A DNA stretch of 5,511 nucleotides from Anaerolineales bacterium UBA3071 (GCA_002366755.1 DFBV01000105.1:12190-17700), one strand, 5' to 3'; shown: positions 1 through 5,505, numbered from the stretch's first letter. Numbers and translations: made by a program. Notes: generated by a model from the letters alone, not told the origin.

Positions 1-103
1 CTCGCCCCGCCCACTCGCGGAACTCGGCCGCGTGCTCGGCGTTGTGCTCCATCCAGTGGGGCAATAGCACGCGCAGCTTCTCCGCATCGGTCATCGCCGC
101 CAT
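1..103 (-). CDS. Small hypothetical protein with a helical His face, partial (C-terminus outside window)
   Basis: Only the first 34 codons are present; the gene runs off the left edge. The visible protein begins MAAMTDAEKLRVLLPHWMEH and continues as a charged, probably helical segment. His16, His20 and His24 are spaced four residues apart, so on a helix they would line up on one face, as in some metal sites. The start at 103 is preferred over the ATG at 94 because AGGAGG (110-115, minus strand) lies 6 nt upstream of it. One base separates the upstream cooT-like stop from this start, so the two are surely cotranscribed and probably translationally coupled. I recall short proteins of this style beside CooT-like genes in anaerobes, but I cannot name a function. 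Link to metal handling is inference from neighbour and histidines. Confidence 0.75.
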   Translation of the reverse strand, partial: MAAMTDAEKLRVLLPHWMEHNAEHAAEFREWAGR

Positions 104-104
104 C

Positions 105-302
105 TCACTCCTCCTGTTCCGCCACCAGCATCACAGTGTGCTTCAGCAAATCGACCCGCTGGATGCGAGCCCGCACCGTCTGCGGCGCCTCGAAGAAGGT
201 GCTCAATCGCACACCCTCGTCTGCCGATTCCAGCAGAATCACGTCCTTCATGATCTCTTCTTCCTGGCCATCATGGACCAGGTACACGGTTGCCTGACAC
301 AT
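105..302 (-). CDS. cooT: CooT-family small nickel-binding protein
   Basis: The protein has 65 residues, the usual size of the CooT family. It begins MCQATVYLVHDGQEEEIMKD and has the family's pattern: Met-Cys at the N-terminus, a strand, an acidic stretch, a 'KDVILLE' strand, then 'VRLSTFF', 'RARIQRVDLLKHTVMLV'. In characterised CooT proteins Cys2 takes part in binding Ni(II), and the family is linked to nickel supply for CO dehydrogenase. That role is established for the family, not shown here. The reading frame stays open to 365, but the start at 302 is chosen because it restores Met-Cys2 and has AGGTGA 4 nt upstream. The gene follows the large lipoprotein gene after 67 bp and precedes the histidine-bearing partial gene by 1 bp. 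No CO dehydrogenase or hydrogenase gene is in the window, so the client enzyme is unknown; many CooT homologues lie outside coo clusters. Confidence 0.85.
   Translation of the reverse strand: MCQATVYLVHDGQEEEIMKDVILLESADEGVRLSTFFEAPQTVRARIQRVDLLKHTVMLVAEQEE
110..115 (-). promoter_or_regulatory. Ribosome binding site of the partial left-edge gene
   Basis: AGGAGG on the minus strand lies 6 nt before the ATG at 103, inside the last codons of the cooT-like gene. It decides between the ATG at 103 and the one at 94, and implies coupled translation. Confidence 0.75.
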
Positions 303-306
303 CGTC

Positions 307-312
307 TCACCT
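307..312 (-). promoter_or_regulatory. Ribosome binding site of the cooT-like gene
   Basis: AGGTGA on the minus strand lies 4 nt before the ATG at 302. It fixes the Met-Cys start. The same hexamer and spacing occur before gmk and before the CTG of the large gene. Confidence 0.7.
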
Positions 313-369
313 CTAGCGAACGGTTCCTCGTATCCTGTGGTTGCCCGCGGTCCTCCGCGCCTCACGCAG

Positions 370-3300
370 TCACGGCGACTGCATCACCCAGACGTCCTTG
401 AACTGCAGATCGTCCCACACGCCAATCTGCCGATAATCCGGGATTTGCCGGTTGAGGAATATGGCCACCTCGTTAGGGCCAGGCTGCAGGCAAGAGGCAG
501 GGACGGTGAAGGTCAGCGCTACCCAACTCCGGCTGAAGTCCTCCACCGGGAAGTGGCGCGGCTCCACCCGATGGCCATTCACCGTCAGGTAGTTCCCCTG
601 CTCGTTGTTCTGCATCAACTCCAGATGCAGCGTCCAATCCTTCTGCCCCGGCTCCTGCACGTAGAATCGGCCGCGCCAGACGGTGCTGGGCATCGGCGCC
701 ACATCCCAGAAGTGCGTCTTCTCTTGCTCCCAGCGCTGAAACTGATCGCCCCACACGGGCTGGCGGCCCGGCCCCTGGTGAAGCGACACCCAGGGCCAGG
801 AGAACTCATTATCCCCCAAGTGTATCACCACATCGTCGGCGAGCGCTTCTGCCCACTGCCGTCCCCGCCAGACCTCCAGGGTCCGCCGAAGTTTGACCCC
901 CAGCCCAGCAAGTGAGGGAGAGCGCCATCTCTTGGGCATCGCTGCCAGCGCCTGATAGGCCGGCCGGGCGCGTCCATCGGAGTCGAGAAGCCGATAACCC
1001 CACTTCTCTTCCTCGCCTTCATCTCCTCTTAGGCCCTCGCCCAGATTCCAGACGGCCATCATATCCAGCCAGCGCCATTCCCGCTGCGCTTTCTCGAAGG
1101 CGGCAACCAAGTAGTCCGCTTGCTGTTCCGGCGTCACCTGCTGCCAGGCCCGGTCACCCTGCGCCTCAGCGATCCACCCCATCTCCGTAGCCCACACCGG
1201 TTTGCCGCTGTCGCCGTATTCCACCATGATCCGCCGCAGATCAGCCAAGCGGGCGAAGTTGAAGCCCTCATGCGCGCTGTAGGGGTCATCTGGCGGGTAG
1301 GCAAAGCCGTAGGGATGTGCGCCCAGAACGTCGAAGAACTCTTGTGCCCCGGCCTCGTACATCCGCTGTAGGAAGAGCCGGTCGTCGATGGCCTGCTCGC
1401 TGACGTCGTTGGTGGGGGCCAGCCCAGCGCTGACCACCAGGGCCTCGGGATCGGCGGCCTCGATGCGGTTGCACGCTTCCTTGAGCAAGGCGACGTAGCC
1501 GGCCGGATCCGGCGGCTCTCCGCCCCACTCGCGCGACAGGTTCGGTTCGTTCCAAATGAGGTAGCCGGCGGCGCGGCCACGATAGCGCCGCGCCACCGCC
1601 TCCACGAAGTCGCCATAGTCGGCTAAGTCGTCCGGCGGGCAATTGCCCTGTCCTTCGGGAGCGGCCCAGGTCGGAGTCTGGTCCAGCCGCACCACTAGAT
1701 GCAGGCCGTAGTGCTCAGCCCCGCGCACCACAGCATCGGGGAATCCCCAGTTCCAGCGGTCCCGCTGGTACTCGATCTCCCGCCAACTGAAGAGCTGAAC
1801 GACCCAGCGGCAGCCGGTCGCGTGCACGGCCGCCAGCGCCTCTGCGTCAGGCCGGAGAGTATGGATGCCGCACGCAGGTCCTCTTGGCGAAAGCTGACGG
1901 CAGATGTCCGATGGCCGATAGCGAATGGGAGATGGCAGACTGCTGATATTGGATGGGCGGCGCTCGCTGACCTGTGCCTCTCTCTTTCCTCGATACAGGC
2001 CTCGCGGCGTGGCGGCGTAGAGTGGGCTGCCGTCGGGGTGAACGGCCAGACCACTGATGCTGAGCCCGTCCAGGCCGACTGGCCGCCAGTGCTCACCGCC
2101 GTCGTCGCTTCGGTAGAGGCCGTGATACTTCGTGCCCGCGAAGACGCCACGTTCATCGACGGGGTCAAAAACCAGCGTGGTGACAGTGATGCCTTCCAGC
2201 CCCTTTCCCCAGCGCTGCCAACTGACCCCACTATCGTGGCTTCGGTAGGCCCCCTCCGTCGCTCCGACGTGCAGGCGCGCAGGACCCGCTTCGTCGAACA
2301 GGAAACAGTAGACCGTCTGGCGGTTCAGCGCCGGCCCGGAACGCTGCCACGTCTCGCAGCCGTCGCGGCTCACGTACAGCCCGTCATCAGCGCCCGCGTA
2401 GGCGATGCGCGGATCATACGGGCTGATAGCCACCGCGATGATCTCCGTGCTCAGATCGAGGCCCTCCCAGCGAGCGCGCCACGTCTCGCCGCCGTCTGTG
2501 CTCTCGTAAACCCGCTCGTAGGCCGCTCGCGCCAGCAGCCGTTGTCGGTTCGCCGGATCCACAGCCAGTCTGACGACGGCCACCTGCGGCGAGCTTTCCA
2601 TCACCTGCCACGTCTGACCACCATCATCGCTGCGGACCACCCCGCCTCCGTGGGCCCCAGCGTACAGGAGACCGCGGCCAGCCGGCACAAGGGCCAGGTA
2701 GCCCTTCTGCTCCGGGCCGGGGTTCAGCCGCTGCCAGTGCTCGCCGCCATCGGTGGAACGATGCACTCCGTCTATGTCCGTAGCGTAAACGATCTCTGGA
2801 TCGTCCGGTGCCAGCGTTACAGCCTGTACCTCCACACTACCCAGGCCATGGTTGAGCCGCCGCCAGCTCGCGCCATCATCGTCGCTGCGATATACTCCGT
2901 CCCAGGCGCCAGCGTAGAGCACTGGCTCTGGCCCCGGCACGACGACCAGGGTGAAGATGGCCACCCAGGGCCGGATGCCAGGGCCCGTGCGCTGCCAAGT
3001 GTGCCCGCCATCGGTGCTGCGATACACGCCGCTCCCGCTGACGCCAGCGTAGATCACCCCCGGACGCCGCACGGGCACGGCCACCGCGTCAATCCGCTTC
3101 TCGATCCCCTCGCTACTGAGGACCCAATCACGCCCGGCGTCCTCGGTGCGGTAGAGCGCCTTCCGCGTGCGAGCGTAGCCGACCTGTCCGTGGTAGGGGT
3201 CCAGGGCCACCTCCGAGACGAAGGCAGTCTCCAGAGCTCTCCGCCATGTGCGTCCTCCATCCCAGCTCCCCAAGACCCCCCAGCCGTCGGTGCCAACAAG

Positions 3301-3900
3301 GATGGTTTTGCCATCGGCGCTCACCGCCAGGGACAGGATGACCTGGCTAGTGGGCGGGTACTCCAAAGGGATCGGGACGAAAGGAGGCCCGCCATCGTCG
3401 CTGCGGAACAGGCCATGCCCCGCAGTGCCGCAATAGAGGTTGCCGTGGCCGTCGGCCGCCAGCGCGTAGACGGCGGCAGCAGGCAGCCCGTCTACGCGCT
3501 GCCATTTCTTGCCGCCATCGCTCGATTGGTAGAGGCCTTCAAGGGATCCGGCGAAAACCGCCGTGCCGCCTGGCGCGCTGTCAGGCACGGCGAGCAAGGC
3601 GTATACCACTTGGCCTTCCAGCCCACCGTCCATGACTTGCCAGTGCCTGCCGCCGTCGCTGGTCTTGTACAATCCTGGGGTGTGGTAGGCCCCGGCGTAG
3701 AGCGTCTGCGGATCAGCCGGGTCCACCGCTAGTGCCAAGATCGGGGCGTGGCTCTCCAGCCCCTGGTTGATGGGCTGCCAGGAGAGACAGGACTGGTTCC
3801 GCTCGCCGCTGCAACTGAGCGCCACAACCAGAATCAGCAGGCACAAGATGACCTTCGTACGACGCCCCTGACGCGGCCGGCAGCTTGAGGGCTTTTTCAG
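370..3900 (-). CDS. Predicted lipoprotein: 13 Asp-box propeller repeats, clan-A-like glycoside hydrolase and C-terminal beta domain
   Basis: From the preferred CTG start the protein has 1176 residues. Residues 1-30 form a lipoprotein-type signal: basic n-region (MKKPSSCRPRQGRRTK), hydrophobic VILCLLILVVALS, then Cys30 as candidate lipidation site; the ALSC lipobox is atypical. Residues about 40-635 hold 13 Asp-boxes (SxDxGxxW type), so one or two beta-propellers. Residues 650-672 are a linker coded by a heptad array. Residues about 675-985 resemble a GH-A TIM barrel (GH5/GH39-like): IWNEPN with likely acid/base Glu785, AHPYG at 861-865, and VWATEMGW with likely nucleophile Glu906. Residues about 1000-1176 look like a jelly-roll, sugar-binding-like domain. 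The likely role is cell-surface polysaccharide binding and cleavage; substrate unknown. Start: no in-frame ATG is sensible; GTG at 3918 or 3930 and TTG at 3837 are alternatives. It overlaps the gmk stop as CTGA. Confidence 0.85.
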   Translation of the reverse strand: MKKPSSCRPRQGRRTKVILCLLILVVALSCSGERNQSCLSWQPINQGLESHAPILALAVDPADPQTLYAGAYHTPGLYKTSDGGRHWQVMDGGLEGQVVYALLAVPDSAPGGTAVFAGSLEGLYQSSDGGKKWQRVDGLPAAAVYALAADGHGNLYCGTAGHGLFRSDDGGPPFVPIPLEYPPTSQVILSLAVSADGKTILVGTDGWGVLGSWDGGRTWRRALETAFVSEVALDPYHGQVGYARTRKALYRTEDAGRDWVLSSEGIEKRIDAVAVPVRRPGVIYAGVSGSGVYRSTDGGHTWQRTGPGIRPWVAIFTLVVVPGPEPVLYAGAWDGVYRSDDDGASWRRLNHGLGSVEVQAVTLAPDDPEIVYATDIDGVHRSTDGGEHWQRLNPGPEQKGYLALVPAGRGLLYAGAHGGGVVRSDDGGQTWQVMESSPQVAVVRLAVDPANRQRLLARAAYERVYESTDGGETWRARWEGLDLSTEIIAVAISPYDPRIAYAGADDGLYVSRDGCETWQRSGPALNRQTVYCFLFDEAGPARLHVGATEGAYRSHDSGVSWQRWGKGLEGITVTTLVFDPVDERGVFAGTKYHGLYRSDDGGEHWRPVGLDGLSISGLAVHPDGSPLYAATPRGLYRGKREAQVSERRPSNISSLPSPIRYRPSDICRQLSPRGPACGIHTLRPDAEALAAVHATGCRWVVQLFSWREIEYQRDRWNWGFPDAVVRGAEHYGLHLVVRLDQTPTWAAPEGQGNCPPDDLADYGDFVEAVARRYRGRAAGYLIWNEPNLSREWGGEPPDPAGYVALLKEACNRIEAADPEALVVSAGLAPTNDVSEQAIDDRLFLQRMYEAGAQEFFDVLGAHPYGFAYPPDDPYSAHEGFNFARLADLRRIMVEYGDSGKPVWATEMGWIAEAQGDRAWQQVTPEQQADYLVAAFEKAQREWRWLDMMAVWNLGEGLRGDEGEEEKWGYRLLDSDGRARPAYQALAAMPKRWRSPSLAGLGVKLRRTLEVWRGRQWAEALADDVVIHLGDNEFSWPWVSLHQGPGRQPVWGDQFQRWEQEKTHFWDVAPMPSTVWRGRFYVQEPGQKDWTLHLELMQNNEQGNYLTVNGHRVEPRHFPVEDFSRSWVALTFTVPASCLQPGPNEVAIFLNRQIPDYRQIGVWDDLQFKDVWVMQSP
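1884..1953. repeat. Degenerate heptanucleotide array inside the coding sequence
   Basis: Ten consecutive 7-nt units fill 70 bp. On the plus strand nine of ten end in GA (for example TTGGCGA, TGTCCGA, TGGCCGA, TGGGAGA, TGGCAGA, TATTGGA). On the minus, coding strand each unit begins TC or TT, with TCNNCCA as a rough consensus. It encodes the Ser/Pro/Ile-rich linker SNISSLPSPIRYRPSDI of the large lipoprotein, between its propeller and glycosidase parts. Confidence 0.75.
2086..3660 (-). repeat. Thirteen Asp-box (BNR/sortilin-like) protein repeats
   Basis: Protein-level repeats within the large gene. The motif SxDxGxxW ends at residues W87, W133, F174, W219, W259, W302, W346, W389, W431, W474, W518, W561 and W605, a spacing of 40-46 residues with most at 42-45. 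Each is preceded by a 'LYAG...GLYRS'-like strand pair. Deviations: the third motif has PPF in place of the Trp end, the fifth starts with Thr, and the eleventh has Cys (SRDGCETW). Thirteen regular units fit two stacked six- or seven-bladed propellers better than a single one; that is inference. Confidence 0.88.
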
Positions 3901-4532
3901 AGCTTCACCTCTCGCCACTGCACGCTGCACTTCTCCGCCTTCATGATGGCCACGATCCGGCGCACTGTCTCGTCGAGCTCGTCTTCGCGATTGACCACCA
4001 CGTAGTCGAATTCTGGGATACGCTCCATCTCCTCCCGCGCCAGGGAGATGCGTCGCCGCAGCCCGCACGCCGATTCGGTGCGACGACGCTTGAGGCGTTC
4101 TACCAGCTCCTTCTCCGACGCCGCTGTCAGGAAAACTGTGATCACCTCTGGCACCTTGCGGCGCACCGTGGCCGCCCCCTGGACATCCACCCGCATGATC
4201 ACGTCCTTCCCACTGGCCAGCGCCGCACGCACCTGTGCCTTGGGCACTCCCTTGGGCTCCCCGTAGACCAGAGTGTGCTCCAGGAATTCGTCGTTCTCCA
4301 CCATCGCCTCGAACTGGGGTTCGGAGAGGAAGAGATAGTGCTCGCCATGCACTTCGTTCGACCGGGGCGCGCGGGTAGTAGCCGTAACCACGAAATGGAA
4401 AGGATAGCCCATGTCCTTCATACACTGCAGCACACTGTCTTTCCCCACACCCGAAGGGCCGGAGATGAGCACCAGCAGCGGGTGCGGCTCGCTTACCCAT
4501 TGGTACCATTGCCTGATGTCACTCTCGACCAT
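3897..4532 (-). CDS. gmk: Guanylate kinase
   Basis: Guanylate kinase transfers phosphate from ATP to GMP, giving GDP in the cytoplasmic purine pathway. The 211-residue protein has the usual family length. Visible signatures: P-loop GPSGVGKDS at 25-33, GMP-site segment ATTRAPR at 51-57, HGEHYLF at 62-68, EFLEH at 82-86, VDVQGAATVRR at 115-125, an Arg-rich lid at 148-160, and DYVVVN at 176-181. The frame is open to 4658, but those extra codons translate a heptad array, so the ATG at 4532 with AGGTGA 4 nt upstream is chosen. Odd points: the P-loop ends KDS rather than the common KGT/KST, and the usual YGT/YGV segment reads PKGVP (93-97), with Lys94 where a GMP-binding tyrosine normally sits. It is first in a four-gene minus-strand run and overlaps the next gene as CTGA. 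No clear promoter was found for it. Confidence 0.93.
   Translation of the reverse strand: MVESDIRQWYQWVSEPHPLLVLISGPSGVGKDSVLQCMKDMGYPFHFVVTATTRAPRSNEVHGEHYLFLSEPQFEAMVENDEFLEHTLVYGEPKGVPKAQVRAALASGKDVIMRVDVQGAATVRRKVPEVITVFLTAASEKELVERLKRRRTESACGLRRRISLAREEMERIPEFDYVVVNREDELDETVRRIVAIMKAEKCSVQWREVKL
3905..3910 (-). promoter_or_regulatory. Ribosome binding site supporting a CTG start for the large lipoprotein gene
   Basis: AGGTGA on the minus strand, inside the last codons of gmk, lies 4 nt before the CTG at 3900. Hexamer and spacing are identical to those before gmk and the cooT-like gene, which is the main argument for starting at CTG. Confidence 0.6.
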
Positions 4533-4536
4533 CGCA

Positions 4537-4542
4537 TCACCT
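4537..4542 (-). promoter_or_regulatory. Ribosome binding site of gmk
   Basis: AGGTGA on the minus strand is 4 nt before the ATG at 4532. It favours this start over any upstream start in the open frame, which would translate the heptad array at 4567-4608. Confidence 0.7.
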
Positions 4543-4566
4543 GACCTGGGATACAGTAGCTCGAGT

Positions 4567-4608
4567 GGAACCGGGAACCCGGACCCCCGAACTGGGAACT
4601 CGAAACGC
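4567..4608. repeat. Degenerate heptanucleotide array between gmk and the fmdB-like gene
   Basis: Six successive 7-nt units: GGAACCG, GGAACCC, GGACCCC, CGAACTG, GGAACTC and a poorer GAAACGC. The consensus is GGAACCC (GGGTTCC on the minus strand). It lies 34 bp upstream of the gmk start and ends 11 bp before the -35 box of the plus-strand promoter. Confidence 0.7.
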
Positions 4609-4619
4609 CTGGCTGCTAC

Positions 4620-4648
4620 TTGCCCTGAGCCTTGACTAGCGGTATAAT
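4620..4648 (+). promoter_or_regulatory. Sigma70-type promoter of the fmdB-like gene
   Basis: A -35-like TTGCCC (4620-4625) is followed by a 17-bp spacer and a perfect -10 TATAAT (4643-4648). Transcription should start near 4655, giving a leader of about 27 nt that carries a purine-rich ribosome site (GAGAGAG, 4671-4677) 4 nt before the ATG at 4682. The spacing is ideal; the -35 matches four of six consensus bases. Confidence 0.7.
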
Positions 4649-4681
4649 TCCTCCACACTCAATGCGCGAAGAGAGAGCCGT

Positions 4682-5083
4682 ATGCCCATCTACGAGTATT
4701 ACTGCCACGAATGCCGACGGCGCGTCAGCCTGCTTTGGCGCAGCTACGCTGACCTGGAGACCAAACAGGCTGCATGTCCGCGCTGCGGCGGAAGCCATCT
4801 CACCCGCCTCATCTCTCGCGTGGCCGTCGTACGCTCCGAAGAAAGCCACCTGGATGACCTGGCCGACCCCAGTATGCTGGACGGACTGGACGAGAATGAT
4901 CCCCAATCTCTGGCCCGCTGGATGCGCAAGATGAGCCAGGAGATGGGTGAGGACCTGGGCGATGAATTCGACGAGGTCATTAGCCGCCTGGAATCAGGCC
5001 AAAGCCCCGAGGAAATCGAGGAATCGATGCCCGACCTGGGCCCAGGCATGGACATGGGCGGCGAAAACTTCGGGGTGATGTAG
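4682..5083 (+). CDS. FmdB-family zinc-ribbon protein with acidic C-terminal extension
   Basis: The 133-residue protein opens with MPIYEYYCHEC, the hallmark of the FmdB/putative regulatory zinc-ribbon family. Cys8-x2-Cys11 and Cys32-x2-Cys35 should bind one zinc ion. FmdB was named as a putative regulator of formamidase expression; the biochemical role of most members is not known, so a regulatory role here is only inference. After the ribbon (about 1-50) comes a long acidic, probably helical part (53-115: DDLADPSMLDGLDENDP, then RWMRKMSQEMGEDLGDEFDE), ending in a Gly/Met-rich tail (MPDLGPGMDMGGENFGVM). Many FmdB proteins are shorter, with low-complexity serine/glycine tails, so the ordered acidic part is notable. 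The gene is divergent from gmk, has its own promoter at 4620-4648, and converges on the pstA-like gene. Confidence 0.85.
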   Translation: MPIYEYYCHECRRRVSLLWRSYADLETKQAACPRCGGSHLTRLISRVAVVRSEESHLDDLADPSMLDGLDENDPQSLARWMRKMSQEMGEDLGDEFDEVISRLESGQSPEEIEESMPDLGPGMDMGGENFGVM

Positions 5084-5087
5084 GGGG

Positions 5088-5141
5088 TGGTAACTTGGTA
5101 CATTGGTACATTGGTACATCGGTCAGAGGACCAAGTTACCA
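5088..5141. terminator. 12-bp perfect inverted repeat between convergent genes, possible bidirectional terminator
   Basis: TGGTAACTTGGT (5088-5099) is exactly complementary to ACCAAGTTACCA (5130-5141), leaving a 30-nt loop. It begins 5 bp after the fmdB-like stop and ends 27 bp beyond the pstA-like stop on the other strand. No U-run follows the stem on either strand, so it is not a standard intrinsic terminator; the function is inferred from position only. Confidence 0.4.
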
Positions 5142-5170
5142 ATCTACCAGTCTACCAGTCTACCAACCTA
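5091..5170. repeat. Inverted array of octanucleotides (4 units, 8-nt centre, 5 units)
   Basis: Four left units of form TANNTTGG (TAACTTGG, TACATTGG twice, TACATCGG; 5091-5122) are followed by an 8-nt centre (TCAGAGGA, 5123-5130). Five units of the opposite orientation follow (CCAAGTTA, CCAATCTA, CCAGTCTA twice, CCAACCTA; 5131-5170). All units keep an 8-nt register, giving exactly 80 bp. The last unit contains the stop codon of the pstA-like gene. The innermost right unit is the exact complement of the outermost left one, which creates the 12-bp stem. Confidence 0.85.
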
Positions 5171-5497
5171 GCATCTTTCCCACCGCTCCACGTTCAGCAC
5201 CAACGAGGTCGCACCGCCCACCTCCACCTCCACTGGGGTGCTTGCCAGTAGCTCTCCCGGTTCCATCAAGGGGGGCAACGGGCTGATGTAGCGAGTGCGC
5301 GTGCGGCAGCGCTCGCTGATGATCCGCAGCACGTCCTCCACCTTGTCATCCTCGGTGCCGATGAGCATGGTCGCGTTCCCCTCGCGCAGGAATCCGCCCG
5401 TCGTGCTGATGACCGTGGCCTGAAAGCCCTGTTTCATCAGCGCCTCCAACAACCCCCTCGAATCCTCGTGGTTGACGATGCTCAAGATCAGCTTCAT
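5168..5497 (-). CDS. pstA: Cyclic-di-AMP receptor, PstA/DarA family (formerly DUF970)
   Basis: The 109-residue protein begins MKLILSIVNHEDSRGLLEAL and has the family's length and motifs: TTGGFLREGNATMLIG (32-47), which forms much of the nucleotide site, DDKVEDVLRII (50-60), a variable loop at about 68-90, and the closing VGGATSLVLNVERW (93-106). Family members are PII-like trimers that bind c-di-AMP in the cytoplasm of Gram-positive and related bacteria; downstream targets are poorly known. The ATG at 5497 is preferred over the TTG just before it because AGGAGG (5506-5511) lies 8 nt upstream and the family starts MKLI. The stop codon lies inside the last octamer of the neighbouring array. The gene converges on the fmdB-like gene; its promoter is outside the window. 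Confidence 0.92.
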   Translation of the reverse strand: MKLILSIVNHEDSRGLLEALMKQGFQATVISTTGGFLREGNATMLIGTEDDKVEDVLRIISERCRTRTRYISPLPPLMEPGELLASTPVEVEVGGATSLVLNVERWERC

Positions 5498-5505
5498 CAA
5501 TCCTT

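Noticed and set aside
346..359. GC-rich hairpin CGCGG-TCCT-CCGCG between the lipoprotein and cooT-like genes
   Set aside because: A 5-bp stem with no U-run on either strand is weak in GC-rich DNA and not convincing as a terminator.
303..365. Upstream extension of the cooT-like protein to 365
   Set aside because: It would bury the Met-Cys N-terminus that the family needs, and a good ribosome site precedes 302.
337..915. Plus-strand open frame of 192 codons, and other plus-strand frames at 912-1371
   Set aside because: They are antisense to the C-terminal domain of the lipoprotein, without motifs or ribosome sites.
1699..3732. Plus-strand open frame of 677 codons
   Set aside because: It lies antisense to the Asp-box region, where a regular repeat and high GC keep the opposite strand open. 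Its translation shows no known domain, and the minus strand has clear motifs.
3901..4509. N-terminal extension of the large lipoprotein to an ATG at 4509
   Set aside because: These 203 residues are a Gly/Arg-rich translation of gmk in the wrong frame; a signal peptide begins only after this part.
3885..4544. Plus-strand open frame of 219 codons opposite gmk
   Set aside because: It is the antisense shadow of gmk, is His/Leu/Arg-rich without a recognisable motif, and has no ribosome site.
4632..4637. TTGACT as -35 box of the TATAAT at 4643
   Set aside because: Only 5 bp separate them. TTGCCC at 4620 has the correct 17-bp spacing.
4533..4658. N-terminal extension of gmk to 4658
   Set aside because: The added residues translate the heptad array and part of the opposing promoter; the ATG at 4532 has a ribosome site and gives normal family length.
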